Below are positions 21,505-35,400 of a DNA stretch of 64,000 bases, piece after piece (within the stretch, counting starts at the first letter, position 1; every line of letters begins with the position of its first letter). Where the stretch lies: positions 9,681,693 through 9,745,692 of the forward strand of contig NC_044202.1 of NCBI RefSeq assembly GCF_900880675.1. Direction: 5' to 3'. Source of the stretch: Sparus aurata. Lineage: Eukaryota > Chordata > Actinopteri > Spariformes > Sparidae. A program made the translations under genes and the position numbers. The notes under the pieces were generated by a model. The model was given only the letters and a program-made list of their open reading frames with translations. It made no database searches and had not been told where the DNA came from.

Positions 21505-21685
21505 TCAGACCCCCAACATTTTCTTCACCATGTAACCAGGCATGTTGTAGAGGAAAAGACCCAGGATGGCCAGCAGTAGGAGCACGGTGACGATCTTGAT
21601 GGTCAGCCACCTGTACTGGTCACATATCAGGTGCTTCGCAGCTTTGAATGGGATGAGGAACCAGAGGAGGGCGATGTCTGGGCGG
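21505..21685 (-). CDS. otof: Otoferlin alternative terminal exon B
   Basis: Same structure, length (181 nt) and entry phase as exons A and C. It encodes RPDIALLWFLIPFKAAKHL, a hydrophobic anchor (IVTVLLLLAILGLFLYN) and MPGYMVKKMLGV, then stop. The acceptor GTGCTCCACCAG is intact. A poly(A) signal lies at 21444-21439 in the shared CTTTATTCACAAA context. The frame is open and splice sites are preserved, which argues against a dead copy. Confidence 0.82.
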
Positions 21686-23258
21686 CTGGTGGAGCACAGA
21701 GACAGAATTAGGCAATGCCACCAGAGACAGTCGAGATTCAAAACAGAGAAGGAGGATTCCTACAAAGCACTGATATGATTTGAGGCAGTACCTGCTTACC
21801 TCCACACCAGGGAAGATATTCATTTTGGAGTTTATACTTATGATAGACGGATGCACGTGTTTGAGCCTTATTGCTAGAGAAATGTGGCTTGAATGTTTCA
21901 TACTTGATGAATTGAACTGTCACTTATCATTCCCCTTGTCCACACTAAGCATAAACACAAGCATAATCACTACATTGTGACTCTGCTGTAAGAAATGGAG
22001 GGCAAAATCCAGCTCTGAAGCTCATACAAGACTGCATTTAAGTCTAAAGTAGTCTTAAGTAACAATTTCCCTCTAAGTGTTACTATGCATGCACTGCATC
22101 TCTACATTAAACTACATAAAGATTTAATTTCTTAGTAAACATACATGTAGTAGTTGCACACTTTGCTCCTCAGATGGCTAAGACCTCTCATGTTATTACT
22201 TTTTGCACGGATCGAGGGCTGTGGATTTTGTCCAACATCACTTTTATTGAAGTCACATTACTGAGGATGGAGAGGAGGAGTGATTCAAGAGAACAGTAGT
22301 TCTTTTAATATAGATATAGACACGTGAGTGTTGTATTAAGGTCTGAACGTAGCCGCCAAGATCAGTTAGATCTTTCTCAGATCTCTAAATTCTCATTTAC
22401 ACACACACTGCTTAGAGGTAAGGGAGAGTGTGGTTGTTTTGAGGCTTTATTCACAAATACTATCATATTTTGATGTGCAAACGAACATTCATTTATTTCA
22501 AACCAGTAACAGTTAACAGTGCAAACATGACTGGAATATTGATAATTACTCAAGAGTAAGCGTCACTACAGGGATGGTTAAATCGCTCGCTTTAAATGGA
22601 GATTTGGTTCCAAGCCCGTTCCACAGTCCAAATTAAATTCAAGTGATAAGAGTAATTCCCACACCAAATTTTTAACTCCGCATTGATAAATCGATATCAA
22701 TTGTTTTAATTAATTGTTGTTTAGGGGGATTTGATTCTCTGCGCCAAAAAGAAAGATCAGGTGGTGTGTGTGTTGCCTTTGGCTCATCGGACACTCTGAA
22801 TGCAGATTGACGAGTCCACATCAAGTCTACTACAGCTTGTGAAACTTGGTGAACTAAAAAATTTACGATTCTTTGTCAGGTACATTTTAGAATGTTTTTA
22901 CTGGTCACATTTTATTTGGATCATAAACTGTAGACTTTCAGGTGAAACAAAATCTGCTATTCGTCGCCTGATTGCAAGAGTAAACATATTAATATACAAC
23001 TCAGCATACTAAATCCTAATATTGAGGGGAGAATATGTTTTTCTTAAAGCACTCTCAAATCATACTGCTTTGCTGTTTTTATTCCGTCTCAGCTCTTACA
23101 ATGACTCGTGGTCTATCTAAATTGTAACACTTGTTCTGAAATTCTATGATTGAAGGGAAACTGTGGATAAAGTGAAAGAAGAGAGAGAAAGGGGATTGGA
23201 AGCCATCTGGTTAGTGAAACTGCTGGAACCTTCTGCAGATGTGTCTGAGAGTAACATC

Positions 23259-23439
23259 TCAAGCTCCCAGCATTTTCTTGACCATGTAACCAGGCATGCT
23301 GTAGAGGAAAATGGCCAGCAAGGCCAGCAGCAGGAGAGCAGTGACAATCTTGATGGCCAGCCACTTGTACTGGGTGCAGATCAAGTGCTTAATGGCTTTG
23401 AAGGGAGTGAGGAACCACAGAAGGCTGGTGTCTGGGCGG
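23259..23439 (-). CDS. otof: Otoferlin terminal exon A (proximal)
   Basis: The copy nearest the rest of the gene. It reads RPDTSLLWFLTPFKAIKHL, anchor IVTALLLLALLAIFLYS, then MPGYMVKKMLGA and stop. The acceptor TATCTCTCCAG follows a T-rich tract. It differs from B and C at about eleven of 59 residues, so it is the older branch. A poly(A) signal at 22451-22446 again sits in CTTTATTCACAAAT. Confidence 0.9.
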
Positions 23440-26400
23440 CTGGAGAGATACAAAAAAAAACAAAAAAAAACACAGATGTTCAGAAGCACAGACTTTTAGC
23501 TTTATGGATCTAATGTTGCTCTCTTCTTATGTATTTTTTTTAATTTGAGATTACTGATACAAGGACAAAGCAAAAGTCAGAGAAACACTTTACAGTATAT
23601 TGAGAACTTAAAGACGACTCACAAAAAGATATGAGGAGCAACTTACCATGTAAAGAAAGAAGATCGTAGAGATAAGTCCAGAGCTTGGTTGAAGTAAATG
23701 CAAATAAATGTCTCCTAAATTCAGGAAATTGCTTATTGTGGTTTATTTTTTATTCTTTATTATGAGTAACTTATAAATGTTTAGGAATATGTTTATGCTT
23801 GTTTTATGATTGTTAGGAAACCCGTGTTCTTTGGTTTATGAATGATTTATCTTTGTATTTATTCATGTGTTTATGATGATTTATTTATCATAGGATTTAT
23901 TTTGTTATTTTTGGCCTTTTTGCGCATCAGACCACTTTTTAGTTTTGCGTGTCCATGTGTATTCAAGGGTGAAAAGTAGCCAAGCCATGGAATAAACTGA
24001 ACAACGTAATTAAAGGGGACCTATTATGCACATTTCCTGCTCAATATTTTTATTCTGTGTCTCCACTAGAATAACATTTCCTGGTTCAAAGTTAAGAAAA
24101 ATCCTTATTTATCTTATACTGGTCCATTATGGAGCCTCTCAGTTATCTTCTGTCTGAAACTCAGTGTTTTAACCTCTGTCTCTTCACAGCCTCCCCTAAA
24201 AGCCTGCTTTCTTTGGATTGGACCATAAATCCTTACTGTACAAACACACACCTTCCTAACTTTATTCGCTGATTTGTTTTTTTTATCATGTTTTATGGTG
24301 AGTTTTATTTGTTGCTTAGCTAGTTAGCTCAGTTAGCAGCAGCAGCTAGAGGTCCTATTAGCTACAGTTGACTCTGCTCGGACTGGGACAAGTGTCTATA
24401 CCTCTAGCAAGGGAGATTTGGACGGTTTTCCCGGAGGTGGGGAGAGTCAGATAATAAGACCGCTAACTGCATGGCTAAAAGCAACAAAATAAAAAGCATA
24501 ATAGGTCCTCTTTAAGGAAAAATAGATAAAGAGTGCTCGGTAATAAATATTTGGGCAGCAGGGTGATGACAGAACATCCTTCATACTTGGGTTTCTCCAG
24601 TGGATCTGGTTCGTTTCGTCCTTCACCAGCTGGGCTTCTCTCTGCCTCCTCTCCTGTCAGAAGGTGCAGCTCTGCTTCCACTTTCCCCTAAAAGCACAAC
24701 AAAAACATGTGCTCCTAAGCTATTGTCCAGCTCTTCATACATTCATCCAACTTTTTACTTTTGGTTATCGCGGCAATGACAAACATTATGGGTTACACTT
24801 TGCTCTCGCTTACCGTGAGCTCGAACTCGTCCTCTTCATTCCTGGCCACAAATGGCCACCAGCCTTTGATCCTCTTCTGTTTGAAGATGGAGACCATGGG
24901 CATCTCTCCTTCATTTGTCACCATCTCAATGCTGCACTGCTTGGCGGTCTTCGCGCCACGAGGGAAACGGTTAAGGTCCAGCTCAATTGCACCTATAAAA
25001 GAGACATTATTGAACATGATGGGAATTAAAAAGAAGTAGTGGATGGTCTGATGAGCTCCACTGTAAGATGTACCAAAAGCCAATTTTAACATAAATGACT
25101 GTTCGCCGCACCTAAGAAGTCGTCTGCGGAGAAATGGTCAGCGTCCCACACTTGCAGATTGAGGCGAGCTGGGATCTTGTACTCGGTCTCGTCCCAGGCA
25201 AACATGGACTCTTTTTTCGAGATGACGATCTTCTCCTCAGCCATGAGGTAGTCGAAGGGGTAGACGAAGCGCCAGTTGAAATTGCCCTCCCCGGTGATGG
25301 AGTGGTAATGGACATCTGTGTCCTGCTTGTCCTCCTGCTGCCCCTTCAACCAGCTGTTACAGTACAAGGTGAAGGATGGATTCACAATATTTAACAAAGC
25401 ATTGTTTAAAACAATTGGTTGTTTTCCTCACCATCCAAATCATACAAAGCTTATAAGTACCCTCGAACAAATATGTCACTGGATTTCTCGCCAGTGAAGA
25501 TGTCGTCATCCTCCAGAACGACCTCGTCTGTGTTCCAGACGATCACCCTCAGTTCAAACCTGCACAGAAGCGTTGATTAAGCATTCATTTCCATAAAAGC
25601 TCTCCTCTGGCAGTTGGATTAGCTAAAACTGTGTATAGTGTATACAGAGAACATACTTCTTCGGTTTCCTTGGTGAAATGTCAAGAGCAGGGCCAGGTGC
25701 AGTCATGTCCTTAGGGAACATATCCACCCACATCTCAATTCTCCCCTGAAAGTAAATGAACACAAGGAGATGTTTGGTCTTAAAGTGTGCGTAAGAGTCT
25801 TGACACAAAGGTAGGAATAGAGCCAGCGCGAGCACACCAAAGGACGCACTTGTTCAATTCCCGGTTTGTCAGGGTGGAGCAGCGGTCTGGTTTCCACATG
25901 TTCTGGGACGAGTTTGCAGCCGACCTTTGGGATTTCCTCCCAGTGCTTCAACACGGTCAGAGCCAGATGTTCCTCCGTTTGCTTCTTCAATCCTGATGAA
26001 AACCAATTTGTCAATACTCACTTTTAGTCACACGCAATTCTCTGCTGCTCCAGTGAAACATCAGTAAGTAAGTTGTTTCTTGCTCCATGATAGGTAATTA
26101 GTTTAATGCATTAGGAGAAACAAAAGAGTTCAAGTGAAAAGATCATTTACCATTTTCATCCTCTATCTCTGTTGGTGCCATGAAGACACGGTTCTCCACC
26201 TTCACTCTTCCTCCAGGGCCGTAGTGAGGCCCGTCGAGCTTGCCATCCTTGCACAGCTTAGCCAGGATTTGTGTGGGTTTCAGTGGGTCCCGCCACACGT
26301 TGTAACCATGGCTATGGGAAAGCGCAAAAGTAGTCACAATTATATAAATCTGCATTACAACCAGTGTTGGGCACGTTTCTTTAAAAAAGTAATTAGTTAT

Positions 26401-29400
26401 AGTTACAAGTTACTTCTTCCAAAAAGTAACTGAGTTAGTAACGAAATTACTCCACTATAAAAGTAACTATTGCGTTACTTTTTATTATTCCCCCTTTTGA
26501 GCTCTGCATTCATTTTAGCTACTTGGCATCCATGTATTTAGAATATGTCTTCCTGCATGGCGGACCAGCCCCTGTTCTCCCCGATATTTTACCAGTGAGG
26601 GCTCTGAAGGAGTCTCAGTCAGCTGTTGATAACAGGAGCATGTTCTCAACAACATACCTGCCTATCATAGCATTCAGTTCAGTCTGTGTCAAGTTTTTGT
26701 GAAGCTGGAGCAGAGAAATCCAGCTGTAGCTGCTTGGACAGCTTTGTGTCCTTCTGTGTTAGCGGAGCTCACATTAACCACACTTGGCCTGCTATTATCA
26801 TCAACAGTGTCAACAACTGTGTTTTTTGCCACTAGTGTTGTAGAAGCGGGTGCCGTTGAGAGATGATTCATTAGATTAGAGTTGCTTACAACGGACGTAG
26901 ACAAAAGAGATTAAAGTAGTGTCTGTACTCCCACTTTGAAAACGTTAACTTTCCCTGCGGACTCGCCATTGCTACAGTTCACTTCTGCTAGTTTGTGTGT
27001 GTGAGGCTGCTGTGTGCGTGTGTGGTTTGTGTGTAAACTGAACACTGCCTCTGATTGGCTTACAAACTCTCACTCTACCTTAGAGAGCCAATCACCATCA
27101 CTTATGCGGTTGTCCCGCCCCTCCCTCCTCCCTCCTCCCTCACCAAGCTAAAAAAAATAATAAAATAAAACAGCTTTGCAGCTCTGGTGGCTGCAGCCAA
27201 GTCGGATGACAACAGCTTCAATGAGCAGCTTCAGTTTGTAACGCGCCACATTTAATAGTCGGTAACGGTAACGGCGTTGTAACGGTGGAAATAGTAATTA
27301 GTTAGATTACCCGTTACTGAAAAAAAGTAACGCTGTTAGTAACGCCGTTTATTGTAATGCCGTTATTCCCAACACTGATTACAACTGGCTGACATGGCCG
27401 TAAAATAGAATATTTGGCCGTTGATTCTTACATGGCGTAGTTACTCGTGATGCCACATGTGGCTCTGTGTTTGCTGTAGAAACGGTTCTCGAGGTCAAGT
27501 TTGGTTTCTCCGATCAGATCATCGGTTCCCACTAGGTCCCAGTCATAAATCGACACTGTGAGTGTGGAATCCATCGGGAACGTGGCCTCCACGTCAAAGG
27601 ATCTGATAAGATGAGAAATACACCATTTGTCTGGTTTTCATGTACATTAAAACAGTTGGATCATATAGTAACAACACTTTGATCAGAAACAAAGAGTTTC
27701 TACTTACTTGCCGAACAAAGGGTTCAGCTGTTTTGAGATGTAGTTTTCTTTGTCCTTGATCTCTGACTTTCCCAGTCTGATTGCGATGTATGGATCGGCC
27801 TTCCCATTAATGTCAGCTGGATGCAGATCAGTTGCCTACCAAAAAAATTTGATAAATTAAGAACGAAATGAATACTCTCATCATCTGAGAGATCGATGAC
27901 AGAATTCTCATTAAACTGTAAAAAAGATCAGAACATGTACCCTGATAACGTAGATGCGGACGAGGACATTGATGGGGTCGTTGTGAGGAATGTTCTGAAA
28001 CATTCCCATGTTGGAGTCGAAGCTCATGTCTCTGGGCATGTCATCTGACACTTTGTACATGCACAGCGAGCCCTAAAGGGAAATAGTTAAACAATAAAAT
28101 ACTTAACCATTTATTAAGCAATTGTTCATCATGTATTTGTCTGTTTCCAAAATAACTAAGAACTAAAGTTTAAGTTGAGCCATTATAGAGTATTGCCGAG
28201 CAATCTGTGCCGAGCTCCTAATGAGAATAACTAAAACATCGTGTTCTTACTTTGAATTTTCCGACAATTCTGTCCTCATCCATAACGTTTTGGTCGTCAT
28301 CATCGCCGCCTTTCCCCCTGAACAGGTTAAAACTGTGCAGCCAGTCCTCAAAGTTGTCAAAATCACTCTCCAGTTCCTTTGGGTACACCTAAAAAAAATT
28401 ATCAAAACAGCCATTCATTTTTTTTATATGTTTTTCTCAGAATGGCCCCTTAATTCGGGATGACACTTCACAATGAATGAGAATTGCTTCAGGCTGCGGC
28501 ATAGACACCGAGTCCCGTACCTTCAGCTCATCCAGCTTCGGCTTCTTCTTCTCGAACATATCTGGCATCTTCTTCTTCTTGCCTTTTCCTCTCTTGGTGC
28601 CTTTTACAGGAGAGTCATCAGGTTTGATATCTGAGTACAGGTTAGCAGTGAGGACGGCGTGAAGAAGGGGGGAGCAGGAGTGGGGGAATGAAGGAACAGA
28701 GCACTCGAGACATGAATTCTACATGAAAGTTGCCAGAAACCAGCTGTTACCGAATATGACAAGCATACCAGTGAATTATATACTATTGAAGTATACAGTT
28801 CAGTGGGGATACTTGGTGGTGTGACAAAAACGTCCAGACAGGCCGCTATGTTCTTGAAAGTAAAGATAAGCTCACAATTGTTTCCTTTCATTATAATTCA
28901 CAATGAGGTCATAAAGTGCAGTATACTACATTTGCACACATGAGATATATATATATATAAACCTAAATTAAATGCCTGTCGTCAAACTGCATTGTCTGTG
29001 CTTTTTGATGATTTTTCTCATTGACAACTTTCATGGTAGGCATACGGATGATATGCACGTGTGGGAGAGGAAAAAAGCGGCGGTTGCACGTATGGGAATT
29101 TGGATTCATGTCAGCATCTACACATGGAGGCATTCTTGGGCTAGGAGGATCTAAGAGGTTCACTACTGCACTGTAGAAGGAAATGACAATCAGAGTTAGT
29201 CAGTTCGTAAAAAAAACAAAAAAAACAAAACATGAACATGCATAAACAATAGCGAAACTAGTATCCGAGTGCATTTGTTGTTGTTTCTCCCCTCTGTCGT
29301 ATGACTTTAAACCATCACAGATTTCCTAATCCACCGTATCAAGGCCAGGAGAACTTGCAGCTACTACTTGGCACGGAGGTACACGAAAGCATGCATAAAA

Positions 29401-32400
29401 AACTTTAATGATGATGAACTCTCTGGCTTTACCTCCGCCGTCTGCAATGTCCATGTCATCTTTGTCCTCTGAATCTGACAGAGCAGCTTCCTGAGCCTTG
29501 AGAGCCTGTGGGAGCAGAAGGTAACATCTCAACCGGATTCATCAAGAAGAACGAGATCCAGGTTAAGATCTGAGTTCACTCAAAGACTCAAAATGGCCGT
29601 GCAATTTCCCTGTTACTCACCTCTGTCAAAGTTTCAATGGAGGCAAAATATTTGGACCACCAGTCCAACATGCTCTCGTCAAGTTCCTCCTCTTCGATCT
29701 CATCGCCCTTCTTCCTCTTCCTCTTTTTTCCCTTTCCGTCCTTGTCATCGTCCTGTTTGTTTGTTTTTTACACAAGATGCAATAAATATATTTGGGCTTC
29801 AGGGCTTTTGCAACAGCACAACACATCTTTAAAAAGCACTCTGCTTACCTCAACCTTGACCACAGCATCAGAGCACTGGGTAGAAAAACAAATTGTATAA
29901 TGTTACATAATGTGACGATATCCTTCAGTGCAATTACAACAAGTTTTTTATAAAAATAGGCTGCCGTTTGTCCTGTCTGTGAAGCTGTCTGTTCTTAACG
30001 TGCCCTTTTGGAGAATGACTGTTTGAATCAAGGTTACATAAAGATTTAAAGACAGAACTCACAGAGTCTAGCTTGACCACAGTGTCCATCTTCTTACAAG
30101 ACGGCTCAGTTTCCATGCTGACGACAATAATTTCCTCTGAAAGATGAAAAGATAACAAGGTGAGGGAAGTTTATCAATAAAGCAAAATTTAGACACATGG
30201 CAAAGTGCTATACAAGGGCGCAGAAATACATTTAATATTAGACATTAAGAAAAAAAAGGTTGTGTAGTGCTCTTCTTTCTTGGTGTTGTTCTCTGGATTT
30301 TGGATTATGTTGTTCTTCATTGTCAACAATCGAAAGAAAATACACTGTGATGTACAATGTCTCCAGGTTTTACTTTTTTTTTTTATACCTGTCGTGGAGT
30401 AGTTGTTGGCCTGCTTGTCTGTTGCCCTGTAGATGAACTTCCGCAGGCTGGTGACAGCGTTAGAGCCGACCAGAGTGTAGCGGCCAAAAGCCCTGCAGTC
30501 CACCACTCGGATGTTCAGCGGCGGGTGAAGCAGCTCATTCTCAGGCAAATCCTGACACACAATATCCAGAATTAATTTGATCGATGACTGAATTTATTTA
30601 TGAATATCAGCAACACACTCAATTTGTGTTTTCCAATGCGCTTGGCATATACATTTGATCTATTGGATTAATTAAAATGACAAAGTACCACTTCAAACCA
30701 CTTGACAAGGGTGCTGAAGTTGGGGTTTTTCTTGTAGTTGGGAATGAGGGCAGACTGCACTCCCTTTCCAGCACATTCAATGTCCACACGAGGCCGATCC
30801 ACCTGGGCCAGGTTCACCCTCTTCAGGTCCCTCAAGCCCCAGAACAAAACCTGAGAGTTGGGGAGGTTCAGTGATTTTATTGTCTATACTTTCATTTTCT
30901 TACTTAAAGAAGTTAGAGCTGAGACGAAATCTTCACCTCAATCCTGTATTTGCTGAGCACTGGTCTGATCCCCAGTGGTACAGGCAGGATTGGACCACGG
31001 TCCATATCCGTGGGACCGTCTATGGGAGGCAGGTCAGCTTTCCCATTGGGGCCAATCTAGCACAAGACACAAGCGATCTTTAATTTTCAACACGATCAGA
31101 CAACTTTAGTTAATAGTACCCTGTGTATCTGACAGCCTGACCTGCAGCAGCTCAAAGGCTGCCAGCATCTCTCCGGCGCTGCAGTTCCCACGGTAGATCT
31201 GATAGTACTCCAGTTGCGGGGGGAAGCGCGGTGGACCGTAGTGCTCGTCCGCCATCTTGACCACAGGCTTGGCAAATGTTCTGCCCATGAAGTCGGCCTT
31301 ACCCTGGAAGCATAGGAGCAAAAGAAACCTTGAATACATGGCACCACAAAACACAAATTCTGGTTTGAATATTTGAAAGAATGGTCTTTTTAGCCTACCA
31401 TTTCCAATCCATCAGAGTTCATATATCATGGTCACTTACGGTGCAATCATTAACTATTTGATTTGTCCTGTCAGAAGGAAGAAACATGGCTTGGGATGCG
31501 CATGTTTCTAGGGAGGCTAAATAAAAGTGCATGGAAGATAAAAGTAAAACAAAAAACAACATCGCTGAAATAACCAGTGAACTGCAAAACAGACGCGTGT
31601 GCCTTTTAAGAATATACAATATCAAATCTCTCTTGCAGTTAGTGGTTATGAAGAGTCCAAATTCTCTGTCGGCCACATACAGAAAGCACAACATTTAAGT
31701 TAAAGGGATGCAACAGGTTTAAGTTGATCAAGGAGGGTCCATCTATCCTTATGGACATTGCTTATTCCTCTTGCATGCCTTTTCTATTCAATCTACTCTG
31801 CACACATTGCAGCGCTGCTACAGTATACCAAGCCATCAGAATCCACACTCTACTTATCCACAGGGTCATCCAAAGCAATGGTGTAATTGCCAGGAGCAAA
31901 TGTAGAATTGACAGTCAGCAAAAGCATTCTTTCAAATATAAATCATATCAGGTTGTCATTAAGGCTAGCAAAAGTGGTTTAGCTCCTATATTAATCACAA
32001 TATAAAGTAACATCACACGCTGGTTTTAGAATCATTAGGTGACATGTTTACTCTTACATCTCAACTGAAAGACAGGCAGGCTCTTAAATTATTAGGATGA
32101 TAAGGACGGACGATTGCTATCTGGAAATTCAAGCTGTGTGAAGGCAGACTGTTCGCTTGCTTTGACACAAATGGAAAGAGACTCGTCTCTGTTTTCGAAA
32201 CCACTCTTACCACTGTGTCTTGATCATAGATCTCAATGACGATAATAGGAGGGTCGTCTCTCAGCTCGGTGGCCTCTCCGAACAGCTCCACGTTCTCGAA
32301 GACCAGCAGCTGGTCCCACGTTGGGCACAGCGTCTCAGCCAGCACCTAGAAGTAAAAAAGTAAAAAAACAAAAAACAATTAATGAAGATTAAGGATCTGT

Positions 32401-35400
32401 GATGCACCGACTCACATTTTTAGGCTGATGGCTGACTTCCTGAAAAGCATTCTGAGTGCTCACCTCAGTGACCTGACTTTGTGTCGAGAAGAAGACCCTC
32501 GCGAAGGGATCAGACAGACCTGTGCTATCGGCAGCAAACAGGCTGCGAGCCTGGTACATGTGGACCCTCAGCTGGAAGATCTGCTTCACTGTGGACGGAT
32601 TAAGACTCTCAATATCAACCATATAGCTATACTCGATCCGTTCCAAGTACAGAGATTTGCAAAGATGATATTAGAATTATCCTAATGTCATAGCCCAAAA
32701 ATATGGTGGATAAGGTGAATTATTATTATTTTGTCAACTGATAACACATATAAAATGAACAAATAAGAGATATGGAATTGGTCGACGGTCTTACTCATGT
32801 ACGTGAGGCTGATGGGAGGTGAGCACGGCATGCCAGGTCCTCGGGACAACTTATTTTCTTCAAATCCGTTGGGCAGGCCGCACAGGTAGTCTTTACGCTG
32901 TTTACTCAGACCCAGCCACAAATAAATCTCTATCTTGGACTGCACTGTCCAGCCGGCAGGCCCGAAACCTTTCTTACCAGGGATCTTTGTTACGAGAGGG
33001 GAAAGACAGCATGATTACAAAAGCTGCAGAATTAAAAAAAAGATTTACTATATTCAGTGTAAGCTCACCCTGAGAAAGATTGTCTTGACTTTGCCGCAGT
33101 CCTTCCCTTTCTCCTCCTCTATGGTGGAATAAAGGAGGTCTTTGGAGGGAACGCGTGCATAAGCGATGCGCTTCCCGTTGCTTATCATCCATATGAAAAC
33201 ATCAGGAACGCTGTGTTGAGGCTGCAGAGAGAAAGAAGGCTCACATCATCATCATCACATCAACACGAAAGGACCAAAGTGAAACGAGCAGGCACAGCAG
33301 ATACTGTATGTAAATGGCAGACACATGCTGTAGATTTCACCTCGTCAGCCAGGAAGCGCAGCTTTGTGAGGAAGTTCTGAGCCAGCTTGATTTTATCTCT
33401 CACTGTGCTCTTCTTCACCTGCGACCTCATGGCTTTAGCTTGCTGGCCGATGCTCTCCTGCACCCGGACACAGCAGAGCATTTAGCGAGACAAATATCAA
33501 TAACAAACAAGCGGAAGAGAAAAAACGACAGCTCCTTTTTTGTTGACGTACCACTTCTGACAGACACAGCTTCAGTCTCTCCCTGTCAAGTTTGGTCCTG
33601 CCAGACTGGTTTGGATCCTTGTTCGCCAGCGCAAGAAACTGACTGAAAGAAGTGGTGCTCAGTCAGTAACAAAGTTTCTTTTAACCTATTAGACTTGAAT
33701 CCCAATTTCAAAAAAAAGTTTGGACACTGTGGATCTTCTCACATTGTATGTTGTGGGCACCACTTTTTACAAATAAACAATAAAGTTTGCATGTGAAAAA
33801 TCGTGATAAGGATCTGCATCGTTCTGTTTCTATTAATGTTTTGCATAGTGTCCCAACTTTTTTTGACATCAGAGTTTTAAGTTTCATGACCACACACTTG
33901 CAGCCCTGGCTGAGCTCCTCGAGGACGCCTCTCAGTCTGCGCTCAGGATAGGTCTTCTCTGTCTTAATGATCTCCTGCACATCATTCAGTCCATCCTCCT
34001 GCAAAGGAAGATGTCATCGCTAAGTGAGCACAATTAAACTGCAAATAAATAGCGCGTACTAACTTTCTCTAATACTTTGCTCATCTAGTTATTGATAAAG
34101 TGTGAATCTTGCCAGTTTGTCTGCGATGTTGTCGATGATGTTGGCGTTGTACAGCCTCCTCCTCTGGTCCTGCCACCAGCTCTTGATGTAGATACAGGGC
34201 TTCCTCTCAAAATATGGCAGGTGGAAGTAGTTTCTGATAATACAAATAAGAAACACATTAAAATGCATAAAAAAGAAAAACTGTGATGTTGAATGAGGTG
34301 CAAAAAGGGGAGGGAAGAAACTCTAATATGCAAACTTCAAAAGACACATGTATGGTTAACTAAGTACTATTTATTTAGTTTGTTGTTATTTGTTCAGATG
34401 GTGGTATTTTTGCTCTGACCGATCGGTGATGACAGGTTTCATTGGAGGAGTAGTCGCCACTGAAGTCAGGTCCCCGTCGTCGTCCATCTCCTCCTCGCTG
34501 GAGTTGTGGATCAGTTCAGTCTCCTCCTCTTCACCGTCTCCTCCCCCCTTCTTCCCCTTTGTTTTTGGCCTGCCAACCCCGTCAATCTCGTTCCCGTAAT
34601 AACCTGGCACACGGGTCACACTCGTAAACGTCATTATTACTTTAAATGGAAATCCTGGTGTTTTTAAACGTGTTCCCTTTCCTTTATTTGGTGTCTCAAT
34701 GACATACCAATACCAATGACATAGGTATAGAAAGTTTGGGAATTGGTCCAGTAGATCCCTTTTGGTACCTATATGAGTCATTCAGGCCCAATAATATGTA
34801 ATAATTGGGCCATGTTTATCCTTTAATGGCTTGTGATCAATCGTAAATCAAGCTCAGCGGTAGAGATTTTTACAAAAAATAAATAAATAAAAGCACATTT
34901 GTCAATGCATTATGCTCAAAAATTAGAGTCAAAATGAGGAAAATTACTAAAATACCTATGGTGAGCTCAAAGTTGATGGGCTTATCACCAATCTTTCTGT
35001 CTATCATTGTCGCCTCCAGGAAAGAGCCAAAGAGGAAAAACTCCTCAACCTTCCCGGTAGCGGTCTGGAAAAAAAAGAGACAAACCAATGTGAGTTAATA
35101 TGGGTAGACATGGCCTCACTGTCTTAATCGAAAACTTAGACAGTAATAGGAGACTTCAATCGACAACTTTTGACTGGATGACATAAACTAACGTAGGGAC
35201 GACCCTGTCATACAAGCCCATGGACAGTGCCAATGGTTTCCCTGGGGACTTGGGATAACAGTCCCACTGTGCTCAGCTGAGTTTGGTGTGTGGCTTACAT
35301 TGCCCACCAACAAAAAGAAGCCACATTAATGCAGAAGGCGTGTTAATAATGCACAAGGTGGGCTAAATAAAGACAATTAATAATTCAATACAACCACAGC

